Shown in pieces: positions 23,836-35,133 of a stretch of DNA of 64,000 nucleotides. A model generated the notes under the pieces. That model saw only the letters and a list, made by a program, of their open reading frames with translations, ran no database searches and had not been told where the DNA came from. The DNA comes from Vermamoeba vermiformis (lineage: Eukaryota; Tubulinea; Echinamoebida). Each line of letters starts with the position of its first letter. Within the stretch, counting starts at the first letter, position 1. The stretch spans positions 248,001 through 312,000 of the forward strand of contig JBEWZL010000179.1 in assembly GCA_045837725.1 (NCBI GenBank). The letters run 5' to 3'. Position numbers and translations under genes: made by a program.

Positions 23836-24530
23836 ATGGTAAATATTTATATTTATTATTTTACTCCGAATAACTTGATAATTTATACAGACTGATACTG
23901 ATATGACTTCAGTAATTCTAGAATTATCAAATGATATTTGGGGAGTTATTCTCGATCATTATTTTACTAGCCACACTGAACAAATGTTTGGTTTCTATCA
24001 AAGAGACCTTCAATTCATAACACTAGCATTCATTTCATCAGTTTCAAAACAAATCAATGAGGTTTGTAACAAACTCAAACAAAAAACTGGAATATCATCT
24101 ATCAAAAATGCATCCAGGTTTTCAAAAATATTTTGCATCCAAGGGATATCTTACTTGTATGATTTATGCTCACGAGAATGGATTTGAATGGAACTCAAAT
24201 ATTTGTTCACTTGCAGCAACCGGCGGGCATTTAGAATGTCTTAAATATGCTCTCGAGAATGGATGCGAACGGAATTCATATATTTGTTCATATGCAGCAG
24301 CGAATGGTCATTTGGAGTGTCTAAAATATGCTCACGAGAACGGATGTGAATGGAACTCAAATATTTGTTCATATGCAGCAGCGAATGGTCATTTAGAATG
24401 TCTTAAATATGCTCACGAGAATGGCTGCCAATGGGACGCTAATACTTGTAAAAGTGCAACAAAGCATGGTCGTTTGGATTGTCTTGAATATGCTCACGAG
24501 AATGGATGTTACTGCAAGCACAACGCGTAG
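23836..24530 (+). CDS. Short ankyrin-repeat protein with F-box-like N-terminus
   Basis: Three exons. The first holds only the ATG (23836-23838), followed by intron 23839-23890. The second is 23891-24065, the third 24118-24530 (52-bp intron); 196 residues. The N-terminus (LELSNDIWGVILDHYF) looks like a degenerate F-box. The rest is five ankyrin-like units of the type AAANGHLECLKYAHENGCEW. This unit type is abundant in amoebae and in their giant DNA viruses. Two units (about 24283-24417) are almost the same at DNA level, so recent duplication is likely. Base composition is more AT-rich than in neighbouring genes. The frame closes well with these splice sites, so it looks intact. Partners and role unknown; transfer is possible but not shown, and the introns argue for long residence in the nucleus. 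Confidence 0.72.
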
Positions 24531-24664
24531 TAATTAACATTCGACTAGCTGTCAATTTGCCCTTTTAGAAAGAAATAAACATAATTTGAGCTTTAATTCT
24601 GCACTAAGTGTGTTAACTATTCGAAGCGAAAAAAGGAGTCAATATTCACACGACTAGAACAGCG

Positions 24665-25381
24665 ATGAAAGCAGATGCGATCAAGAGGTACCTCTGCTTC
24701 GGAGGGCTCATCGCCATTGCTATTCTCAGCTTTGTAGCGATGTTGATTATTGTGTTCGTAGAACCTTTTCAAAGCAATTTGCGATCTGAAGAAACAAGCT
24801 GTTTAATATTAAATAAGACTATAGAATACCAAAGTGATAATAATTCGCGGCTATTATTTTGGGTAAGATTGCATTATTTAATTAAGAATAGATGTGATTT
24901 CGTATTTTCCAAATATTATTCTTTCAAAAATATTAAGCAACAATCCCCTGACTTAATTTTTATTATTAATAATAATACCTAGGTATTATATTCTGTTCCT
25001 CCAGATCAGAATGAAACCTCGATCGCGTACTGGCCCAGCGACGGCACTTACGATCACGACAACAAAACAGCCTTTTACGAATCATACCAGGTACGATCAT
25101 ATTCATTTGCTTCGCTTCAATAACAACGAGTGCAGTGCAACAACAGTTACGTGTGCTACTTCGATCCAAGCCATCTGAACAGCGTTACACTCTCACTGCC
25201 GCATCGAACACTAGTGATAGTGGTACTAATCATTGCATCGGCGTGCATGGTGCTGATACCGATCACGATATGCATCTCTGCTTGCATACTCCGCGGTCGC
25301 AGTGGTGGTGTGACACTCGCGCGTGTGTCCGAAGAAGAGCGGCGCCGTGAACGCGTGCCCATTCTGAACGACCGAGACTAG
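24665..25381 (+). CDS. Two-transmembrane protein with Cys-bearing extracellular loop
   Basis: Exons 24665-24862, 24983-25090 and 25136-25381; 183 residues. TM1 is near residues 8-33 (LCFGGLIAIAILSFVAML). TM2 follows LPHRT (LVIVVLIIASACMVLIPITI). The loop of about 110 residues has Cys46 and the pair in YQCNNSYVCYFDP, and several N-glycosylation sequons (NKT, NSR, NET, NKT, NNS). Both ends are short and charged. The layout (short cytosolic ends, two TMs, Cys-bearing loop) recalls beta subunits of BK potassium channels, but I see no firm sequence match. Family unknown. Confidence 0.65.
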
Positions 25382-25434
25382 GCGCGGACGATGTAGTTAA
25401 TTGTATATAGACGTCAATAAGACAGCTTTGTTTA

Positions 25435-26273
25435 TTACGACAAGAAGGGCACTTCTTCGTTGAGGATGGTATGTGCGCGACCAGCAGTGACTTGCAGATA
25501 TTTGCACTGCACGATGAACTCCGCGACGAGTGCGGTGCTGAACGGCGCGAGATAGAACACGTGCACTTGATAGTCTTCAGCCCACTGCAACAGCTGCGGA
25601 GTGGTCAGTGACATTACCACACCGAGGGTCAGTCCTTACCACGGGCACCAAGTACAACAGCATGTAGAGTATGATCGTGAGGGGCAGTGTGATCAGCAGC
25701 GCGTAGTTGCGTATCATCCACACGCGATGTCCTGCTGCGTGTCAGTGAATTATAGTGCATAGGAGAGGCTGTGTAACGCACGCAGATATTGCCGCTGACG
25801 AATGCGAATGAAACCCATGAGACCTGCAAGGAGAGTGGCGAACAGTGTGAGTCCTACTGGCACCACCACTTGCGCATTGCCAAAGTGTTCTGGATGTGCC
25901 TGTTCGTATGGCAACAGAGCTGCGGCAGTGCTCAGTGAGAGCAGTTGTCCAATCAAATATGCTCGTCCTAGCCATCGGTGCAGCGAGGGCCACCTGTTTG
26001 AAAGTAAGTTGTTTCATAATTATTGGATTTCTTTTTGTTGTACCTTAACCGAAATCGATCTGAAAATTGTAGTGGACCAAATAGAGCACAATAACCTCCT
26101 AATAAGAGATGTACGTGTACAAGAATTTTTTGAGTTATATACGGAGCAGGATAGTTGGTCGCTGATCCATAGTAAAAGAACTCTGCGAGCGGAATGGCAG
26201 TCAACAACACTGCAACTAATACTGTGGCCGTGATTGCCGTTACGCGCAAGCACTCTCTACCGCGACATCGCAT
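25435..26273 (-). CDS. Polytopic membrane protein, DUF2306-like
   Basis: Starts at ATG 26273 with a TM segment (VLVAVLLTAIPLAEFFYY), then HVHLLLGGYCALFGPLQFSDRFR. After an intron comes LHRWLGRAYLIGQLLSL, and further TMs (VVVPVGLTLFATLLAGLMGF, YALLITLPLTIILYML). Small introns separate the exons near 25.98-26.04, 25.73-25.78 and 25.62 kb. The pattern of His in HVHLLLGGY and the HRWLGR motif fits the DUF2306 family, which has b561-like His positions. Function is not known. The cytochrome b561 gene at 57.8 kb also contains a YHRWLGLLSY motif, so a haem-binding role here is possible but unproven. Confidence 0.6.
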
Positions 26274-26852
26274 TGCGAGTAATAGAGTTGTTCAATTCAA
26301 GTGCGTTAGCTAAAATGTTAAAATTTGAGCGCCAAGTGCTCAAATAACAGGATTATTCATCTCAGTTGCATAGATTAGTTTATACTGAAGAAATGAAGGA
26401 TAAATAATGAGCGGATAATTACGAATAAATTAATCTAGCTTAATTATGTAATTGACACGATTACTTAAAGCAACATCGTCACTCGGAATAACTTAGTGCT
26501 TTTGAGGCATCACATTCGCGTTATAGCTCTTTCAAGAAGTAATTAAATTGTATATTGTTGTTCGGAATTGGATTCGCAGCCGTTAAAGTTGGGTGTCTTG
26601 AAAGTGCTCGCCCGCACGTATTTTGAGACAATGAAGTTGATCATCTATTTCTATATGTCTCTTTGTTTAATTGTGCAACTCAAAATTGGGTGATACACAA
26701 ATTGTGAACGGGAGATTACAGCCGAGATAGAAAAAAAATTTATGCGACGAGACGGAAATTTATTTTTGTATTTCATTCTTGCTTGATTTACTGTTACTTC
26801 AATTCAACCCTTCACCCAGTCATTCTTGCTCAATTAGTTTTGGTATGCAATA
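26274..26852. other. Spacer between DUF2306-like and Ste20 kinase genes
   Basis: 580 bp, AT-rich, between two outward-facing genes. It holds no convincing ORF, tRNA or repeat. A T-rich stretch (TTTATTTTTGTATTTC) lies about 90 bp before the kinase ATG, where a core promoter would be expected. Confidence 0.5.
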
Positions 26853-29377
26853 ATGGCTACCGGTCTAGAGCAATGGAAACAAAAGGTAGACAATTTTGGT
26901 TCAGATTCAATAGAAAATTGAATTTTAATTCTTTATATTTACTCACGCTGTAAATTTTACAACTATATACTAACAGCATAATTTTGTGCAGGTCCGCGAG
27001 AAGTCCGCTAGCATTTTAAAAAATGTTCAGAAGATTTTGGGTTTTGTCAAAGATGGCACTTTTGATAAACTGAGCGAAGTTAGTGGCAGTACAGCCAAAT
27101 ATGCGAGTTCATTGATAGAATTAGTAACGGACGAGGTGTCCGAGTCAGATCCACAAGGCAAGAGCTTGATGGATGCAGTGAAAGATGCCAAAACAAGTCT
27201 GCTGGAAGTTATTCGCACAATTTCAGCGGTGACTGCGAGTCCCAGTGATGAGACGCAGAAAGAGAAGTTGAAGAGCGGTTGCAAACTCGTAGCTGAGCGC
27301 ATCAAGAAGCTCAACGATCTTATCAACGCTTTTCAGGGCGAAGAGAGAAAACCAGCAGTGGTGGCCAACACACCTGCCTCAACGACTGAGACCAAGCCCG
27401 TCAATGAGGCCTTGTTGAAGAAAGTTGAAGAACTCAAATCTGAAGGCAAAAAGGCCGTTGAAGCCTTGCGGGACGTCGAACAAGCGGTGCAAACACAAGA
27501 TCAATCGCGCCTAGTGTCAGCAGCACGTGTTCTCTCGGGCATGTCGCAGCTGCTCATCACTGTAGCGCGTGATAACAATTTGGCTACACTGGTAAATTTC
27601 CTTTCTTATTAACCTTTGCACCCACGAGACTAGGCACTAAATGATTATGGCAGGGCGACTCCTTCAAAGACAAAGTGCTGCAAGTGATCAACAAGGCCAA
27701 GGACGCCTTCAAGACCAAGACCGCTGAAATGCAAGCACAGCTGACCGAGGCCACGAAGAGCACTGAAGAGGTACTCAACTCCGTGATCACTGGACTCGAG
27801 AATGCTGCGCGCGGCACGACACCGAGCAGTCCTGCGAGCAGTTCACCTGCTGCCAGTCCCGTGCCTGCCCCGAAGAGCACCGTGATCAGCTCGAGCAACA
27901 ACACGAACACTGCACCCAAGCCCGACTCACCTGCCCCAGTCAAAAAAGAGGGCACCCCTAAATCTAAACGACCTCCTACTGGCGAGCCCTTGTCATCACG
28001 TGACTCGATCAAAATGTTGCAACAAGAGTTCTCGTCGCGTGATCCAGAAGAGGTGTTTGAAGTGATGGAAAAGCTCGGTGAGGGTGCTAGTGGTGCTGTA
28101 TATAAGGCCACGCACAAGGAGACTAAGCGTCTACTCGCTATCAAGAAGTACGTTGAAGCAAGCTAATTAGCATTCTAACCAAGATCTAATTTTTCGGCTT
28201 GTAGGATGAAAGTAGGTCTAAATAACGTCTCAGCAACAGTGAAAGAAATCAAAATTATGAAAGATTTGAACTGTCCTTGGGCTCTCAAATACTACGGCTG
28301 TTACAGAAAGGACGAGTTCATTTGGGTAAGTTACTCGTCTATTTTCATTTTGGTGCTTGAACTGAGCCTGATTGGCCGCAGATTATTATGGAGTACGCAG
28401 ATGCAGGCTCAGTACAAGATATCCTGGACGAGCGTGAAGATCAAGAGAAGGTGTTGAATGAAGAACAGATCGCATCCATTGCGCAACAGGTCCTCAAAGC
28501 CCTGCAGTACTTGCACTCGATGAAGAAGATTCACCGCGACATCAAAGCAGGCAACATTCTGCTCAACTCCAAGGGCATGGCCAAGCTCGCTGACTTTGGT
28601 ATCAGTGCGCAGATGGTGGGCGATGAGAAGCGTACCACGACTATTGGCTCGTCCTATTGGATGGCCCCTGAGACACTGATGGGCGGTGGCTACGACTCGC
28701 GCGCTGACATCTGGTCCCTCGGCATCACACTGCTCGAAATGGCTGAAGGTATTCCCCCTCTGATTGAAGAACAGCCGCACAAAGCAGTGTTCCGCATTGT
28801 AAATGACCCACCACCACGTCTGTCCAATCCCAAGGCGTGGAGTCCTGAATTCAACGACTTTATTGCCAACTGTCTCGTGAAGAACCCCGAGAAACGTCCT
28901 ACCAGCGACATTTTGTTGAAGGTGAGTAGCAGTGTGCTGGCGAGGGTGATTGCACGGTACTAACAGCGCTGTTCACAGCACCCCTTCTTGGAGAAAGCTA
29001 AAGTAGAGGCAGTGATGGAGCTGTTGAAGAACAAAATCAAAGAGAAGAAGAAGAAGAAGGAGAAGAAGTTGGACATTGAAGAGGGATTCTGCGTGCGCGT
29101 CACATTCGAACAAGAGAACAAGAATGTCGTGGTGCCGAGTCACGCCACTGCCGAGGACATTGTGAAGCGTTGTCAAGAGATGTTCAACTACACCAAAGCA
29201 GCCACGGAGTACAATCTCTACTTGCTGCCCGATGACACTGCCAAGAGCAAAGAAGTGCGCAAATTAGACCGCTACGACATTGCCTTCAAGCTAGTGGACA
29301 GCAAGAAGAAGAAGAAAGAGGACAAGAAGAAGAAGCCGGATGAGATGATGCCGCTCTTGCAACTGCAGATCAAGTAA
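26853..29377 (+). CDS. Ste20/GCK-family protein kinase with helical N-terminus and RA-like C-terminus
   Basis: Exons 26853-26885, 26992-27591, 27654-28147, 28205-28325, 28382-28921 and 28979-29377. The first 300 residues are predicted helical, with repeating hydrophobic heptads like talin/vinculin bundles, followed by a Ser/Pro-rich linker. The kinase shows all motifs: GEGASGAVYKA, the Lys in AIKK, HRDIKAGNILL, DFG, the GCK-type activation loop TTTIGSSYWMAPE, and DIWSLGITLLEMAEG. It is closest to the MST/Hippo and Dictyostelium severin-kinase group. A Lys-rich stretch then leads to a 70-residue ubiquitin-fold domain (FCVRVTFEQENKNVVVPSHA...) that I read as Ras-association-like, in place of a SARAH domain. 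Intron positions are firm. The RA and helical-bundle calls are inference. Confidence 0.88.
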
Positions 29378-29707
29378 TCTTTTCAATTGCAAAATAACTC
29401 CACCCCGCTCGTCTTTCTCCACCTTTGCTGCAATAACTTGTATATACGATAAGTCTCAAATAACGAGGCGCCATTATTGACAGCGAAGTGGATCTGGGAT
29501 CGATTGGGATTTCGTTTTTGTACTTCTACCATCATAAAACCTCGGATAACTTAAGCAATTGTGTTATAGTCTTTTGTGTCCTATGAATAGCGTATATTCG
29601 TGTCTTCTTGCGTCCTTTGGAACTGGCCGAAGAAAATTCAAAAAGTCAAAAACTATTAATATCAATCAGCCCCACACGATTGATACAGCACAACTAGGCC
29701 CATCACC
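29378..29707. other. Spacer between kinase and WASHC4
   Basis: 330 bp in a tandem arrangement: 3' end of the kinase gene, then the WASHC4 promoter. A frame starting at 29559 runs into the WASHC4 start region out of frame and has no known match. Nothing else is seen. Confidence 0.4.
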
Positions 29708-32700
29708 ATGGCATACAATTCAATGGCCGAGGATCGCTTTGATGCTGACGACAAATGGGACCTAGACCCATTCGAAGACGATTCTTCTCGTAAGTCTCAA
29801 CACGCATTTATACTAATTAAATATAAAATAATTGTCATTAAGCTTATTGATTGCAGAATTTGAATTGCACGAGGAATAATATTATTTGTTGATAATTAAC
29901 ATTTTATTGGGTAGGTATTGCAGGAGATCAGAAGGTGATAGAAATGAAGGAATTTGTAGAAAAACACGCAGAAAAATTATATGATATCGAACAAACATTA
30001 GACGAGACATTAGGTGCGGAATGGGATGCAGATTCAGATCAGATCGGTTTGTTTATGCAACCGTACGAACAAGTATCGATGTTAGAATTGATTTCAACAC
30101 GAAATACGCTATTCAACAAAGTGATGGTCGTATTTGCATCACTATGCGAGGAGATTAACGTGCTCAAAGAACAAGTAAGCAGATCTGTCGTTGTAACGCG
30201 CGATATTAACGCAGGACATGACACTAGGCCAGTGCTAAATTCTATCCTGGTCTCACACTGTTCGGACAAGAGACGGCAGCACAAGATGCATCTGCTGGCG
30301 CAGAGAATGCAGAGGCCGTGCAGCTGTACAACAACGGTGTGAGCGAGGGTGACATCCAGATCCAGCTCGGCAAAATGTTGCCGTTCTTGCAAGAGCTCTA
30401 TCAATTCGTACAACGGTGCTACGACCTGTTGAAGAACACGATCAGACAGCTCGGAGCACTCTACGCCAAGGATCAGAAGTTGTATCAAACGAGCTTCAAA
30501 AATGTGCATCTGCGCACAGTGTTCGACCACGTGGGCGAGCTGTTGGTGATACTGATCACACTCGACGAGATCTTGACGCAGAACAGCGCACTGCCGATTG
30601 GCTGGGGCAGTTACAAGCGGTGAGTGCGGTACTGCTCGTTGTTGGCGAGCACTGATTGACACGTGTCATTTGCAGCATGATCAAGACGATCAAAAAAGAA
30701 CCTGCCAAATATGGCATGGACGAGCAGCAGTTGTATCAGTTCGAGAAGCTCATGTTTCAAATCAAGGGTCTGTTGCTCGAGGGCCTCATCTTTCAGAACG
30801 CGATTGAACAGGAGTTCGATGACGCGGGTGTCAGTGAAGTGCGCAGCAATGCCGTGTTCAAGCGCGAATTTCAGCTCAATCTCGAGGGCATCGTCGAGCT
30901 GGTGGCAGAGAAAGAGATCAGTCTCGACGACAATCTGCGCAAGAAGTACATTGCGGCGTGTGGACTGTTCGCGCTGTTCTACACACTGTTCGCGAGTGAG
31001 AAGAACAACGCCAAGCTCGCCAAGACACTGTGGGAGCTGCAAAAAGAATTCCCCATCGTGCACTTGTTGGGCCCTGTCACGTGGAGTCCCGCCAACTTCC
31101 TCACCAAGTGTGTGCCGCAGCTGCTGAAACAGATCAAAGCGCAGCGACTCGATGCACAGCGCCTGCAGTACTTGGCGGCACTCGACAAGGAGTTTGCAGC
31201 ACGCGTGCGCATGTTTTATTTGCGCATCAACAAGTGGCTGGTGCAAATGAACTCTGATTGCAATCCACAGACTCGCCTGGCCCTGCTCTTGAAGGTACGT
31301 GTGTGTAGCAGCACACCACTGTATTGACGCGCGTTGTATAGGGCCTCACACTCGCACAACGCATCTCCACGCTGTTCAAGACAGTGCTCTACTTGCACAC
31401 CGAGACTGCACAGGCCATCAAAGCCACCATGATTCTGCCGCTCTTCCAGTGCGTGGAGCTGCTCAAAGCGATCCATGCTTGCGTGCACAGTCGCGCCACA
31501 CTCATCTCCGCAGCAGTGCCCAAATTGATCCGTGCCCTGGCGCACACAGCGGGCACGAAGCTCGCACGTGCCAAGCAACAGCGCGAGAGTTCAGGTCAGA
31601 AATTGACACCTGCCCTGCTCGATCAGATTGCTGCCCTGCACGCTGCCCTGCAAGCACTCAATGGCCCCGGCAGTTCCGGACGCTTGCTCGTAGCGCGCTT
31701 GAGTGCAGCCCTGTTGCCGCAAGAAGAAGTGGCGTGGCTGTGGCCGGCACTGTTGCGCATTGAGACCCTGGCCAAGTTCGGCCCCTCACTGCTCGCAGCC
31801 ACGGACTGCTCGTTCTTGTTCTACTCCAAAGACCTCATTGGGGCCTATCTGCGCGTCATCTATCAACAGCCGCAGCTCGTGGACAAATTGCCGGTAAGTG
31901 ACGCCGAGTACTCGCGTGAATGTGCACGCACTCGCTGCAGTACCAATTATATGTAGCACTACTGACCTAGTATGCAGTACCTCATGGCAGCACTGCGCGA
32001 CATTGTGCCCGTGTTCTACCGCTCAGTGCACGTGCCACCCAAAGTGTTCTTGGACAGCTTCAAGAAAGAGGTTGAAACGCTGCTGCACGAAGAGCTGGTG
32101 GAGAAGTTGTGTCGCGAGATTGAAACAGATCTGCGTCTGCACGTGCACAACAAGACCGCGGAGGTGAATCACTTCAATCCCTTCAAGAACGGCATCAGAG
32201 ATCTCTCGCGCTTCTTGAATCTCAAGCCCTTGCGCTTCTACGACATGAATCTGAACATCAAAGCACGTGTCAGCCACTACCTCGACACGACCTTCTACGA
32301 TGTGAATGCAGTGGCGCTGTTTGACTGGCAGAAGTACGGTGAAATGCGCAATCTGGCGCGCGAGAAGTACGCGCTCAATCTGGCCGAGGTGCACTTGCCT
32401 GGCCAGACACTGGAACAGGGCCTCGATGTGCTGGTGATCATGCGCAACATTCACACCTTTGTCACGCGCTACAACTACAATATGAACAATCAGATCTTCA
32501 TCGAACAGCAGTCCGCGGACAACAAGACGCTGAACACGATCAACATTCAGCACATTGCCAACAGCATTCGCACGCACGGCATTGGCATGATGAACACCAC
32601 CGTCAACTTCACCTTCCAGTTCTTGAAGCAGAAGTTCAAGACCTTCTCGCAGTTCTTGTTCGACGACATTATCAAGTCGCGGCTGTTCAAAGACGTGCGC

Positions 32701-33535
32701 TATTTCACCGAACAGAAAGAAGCGCTCGACAGTCGCTATCCAGTGGATCGCGCGGAGAAGTTCATTCGTGATCTGCGCAAGCTGGGCCTCACCGAGGACA
32801 AGATGACCTTTTTGGACAAGTTCCGCACCCTCATCACCGAGATTGGCAATGCGATGGGATTTGTGCGCATGATCCGCAGTGGAGGACTGTTGTACACGAG
32901 CAACACGGTCAAGTTCGTGCCAGATCTGCAGAACATTGAGAAGTTCGAAGAGTTGTGCAAGAAGGACCAGCTCAGCGCTGAGACTGCCGAGTCCGCGAAG
33001 AACTTGGATCTGGTCATTGAAACACTGACGCGCAACTTCGCGGAGGGCACGGAGTACTTCAAGATGTTGGTCTCCGTGTTTCAGAGTGGATTCCGCAGTC
33101 CAGCCAACATGCACTTGAAGAACTTCTATGCCATTGTACCACCCCTGACGCTGAACTACGTGGATCACATGTTGGTGAGCAAAGAGAAGTTCAGCAAGAA
33201 AGGCAAGGGTGAGGGTGTGTTCACGGACGATGGATTCGCCATGGGTAAGTAGCGTCAATGCGTAGTCGTAGCAAGCACCACTGATCTGTGTGGCAGGTGT
33301 GGCGTACATCCTCAAGCTGCTGGATCAGACCAAAGACTTTGCCGCGCTGCACTGGTTTGACTCGGTGATGAACAAGTACCGTCTGCAAGAGAAAGAGGTG
33401 CAAGAGAAGAAAGACAATCAGGACATTAAGACCTTGCAGCTCACTGTAAAGAAGTTAAAGGGCTTCAGAGAGGAGTTTGAACTGTTGCACTATTCGATGA
33501 CCAGTGCGCAGATCTTCTTCCAGTACGAAGACTAA
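29708..33535 (+). CDS. WASHC4: WASH complex subunit 4 (SWIP/KIAA1033)
   Basis: A subunit of the pentameric WASH complex that activates Arp2/3 on endosomes. Full-length by comparison with the human protein (about 1170 residues). Seven exons; introns near 29790-29914, 30174-30215, 30620-30675, 31292-31341, 31892-31977 and 33245-33297. Strong family blocks: FMQPYEQVSMLELI near the start, LPGQTLEQGLDVLVIMRNIH, then HIANSIRTHGIGMMNTTVNF, IGNAMGFVRMIRSGGL, and FTDDGFAMGVAYILKLLDQ close to the end. The last intron splits FAMG from VAYIL. No other WASH subunit is in the window; VPS34 nearby makes the PI3P that marks the same endosomes, but that proximity may be chance. Confidence 0.96.
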
Positions 33536-33730
33536 GTGTATTTTGTGCATAATAATAGATTGAATATTTCCCATCATCTGTCATAATTTGATCGTAGTTA
33601 TGATCCTCCGCCCGTACGTTTGACTGAAATTTCACTAACAAAAAATTGGCCAAACGGACAAATCACCTGTGAGTTTAGCAAATCTGCACATTATTATAAT
33701 CCTTAGTATTAGTAGCACCACACAACAACC

Positions 33731-35051
33731 ATGGTACGTCAAGAAATACCAGTATCGGACAACTCTCCGAAGCTACAATCAAACCGAATTATATAAAAGG
33801 AATTCGTCATAATTTCTTTTACAATATCGCCAATTGAATATCGCAAAATACCGAAAAATTACTAATTTTTTGTTTAGAGCAACGAACGAAAACCTGGATT
33901 CCTCCGAAGTCTTACTGAAAAGCTTGTCGCTGGCGCTATTGCTGGCATTACAGGCACTTGTGTTATGTTTCCACTTGACTTAGTGAAAACGAGACTCCAA
34001 TCACAGAAACCGCTAGCAAACGGTAATTAAATTTCAGATTTCGGAACGGCAAAGGAGTTTAAAAAAAAAATACAAATAATTAATGATAAGAAAACTTGCA
34101 CTTGCGAGTAATGGCGATGCATTTCTAGTGAAATACAACGGGAATACTAATTATCCCAATTTTTCAGGCGAGTTGCCGTACAAGGGCATGGTGGACTGTT
34201 TCCGCAAGACATACGCTGAGGGTGGTGTGAAGGGCATGTACCGCGGTCTGGGTCCTAATTTGATCGGCATCACTCCGGAGAAGGCTATCAAGCTCGGAGG
34301 TAAGTGATACGCAGCATCGAGAGCTGTGCGCTGACAGTTGTGTTTCAGTGAACGACTTTGTGTTGGAGCGATTCCGTCGCAAGACAGGCAAGGGCACGAA
34401 CACTCCCTTCGAACTGGCCACTGCTGGTGCGACAGCGGGTCTGTGTCAGGTACGTGCTTAATTCGTGCGGCACTCATCACTCACTCTTGCGCAGTTCGTG
34501 GCGACCAATCCGATGGAAATTGTCAAAATTCGCATGCAAATGCAAAGCAAGACTGACGGCGTCAAGCTGTCAGGTGGTCAAATCGTGCGTGAATTGGGTC
34601 TGCGCGGTCTGTACACTGGTGGCAAGGCTACACTGATGCGCGACATTCCGTTCTCGATTCTGTACTTTGGTCTGTACGGCTACATCAAGCAGAAGATGAC
34701 CGACGAGAATGGTTTCATCCCCACGTGGAAGGTGTTCGTCGCGTCATGCACTGCGGGCACGATTGCTTCGTCCAGTGTCACTCCTGCTGACGTCATCAAA
34801 ACGCGTCTGCAAGTTAAAGTCCCTGAGGGTCAATTGCCCTACAAGGGTGTCGTTGACTGCTTCTCGCGCACGGTGAAGAATGAAGGCTATGCTGCCTTGT
34901 TCAAGGGAGTTGTACCTCGTGTCATGGTTATTTCTCCGCTCTTCGGTAAGTATTAACCTCAGTTTTCAATTGCTGGATCTAACAACGCTTAGGTATTGCT
35001 TTGGCTGTATTTGAGGTCCAAAAGAAGATTCTTGCCAAGCTGGATATTTAA
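33731..35051 (+). CDS. Mitochondrial glutamate carrier-like protein (SLC25A18/A22 type)
   Basis: An inner-membrane solute carrier of the SLC25 family. The first exon is only the ATG (33731-33733); intron 33734-33877. The remaining exons start at 33878, 34168, about 34350, about 34495 and about 34992. All three carrier signatures are present: [20 protein letters not shown] and [10 protein letters not shown], each at the end of an odd TM helix, with matching [22 protein letters not shown] and FKGVVPRVM. The pattern is nearest to glutamate carriers and the carrier part of aspartate/glutamate carriers; no EF-hand part is present. The exact substrate is inferred. Confidence 0.9.
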
Positions 35052-35133
35052 TTTGTACTGCCTTAATGCATTTCATAAATTATTTATTACTAGCACGTGA
35101 TATTTCCTTTTAAGGCAATAACGCGTACTGGAG

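Noticed and set aside
24062-24117. Frameshift in the ankyrin gene
   Set aside because: A 52-bp intron at 24066-24117 (donor GTAACA) restores the frame, so the gene is not broken.
25435-26273. Reading the DUF2306-like gene as a second cytochrome b561
   Set aside because: It shares an HRWLG motif, but the order of TM segments and His residues does not fit the b561 four-His pattern.
32023-33315. 430-residue minus-strand frame opposite WASHC4
   Set aside because: Antisense to highly conserved WASHC4 exons; no similarity of its own.
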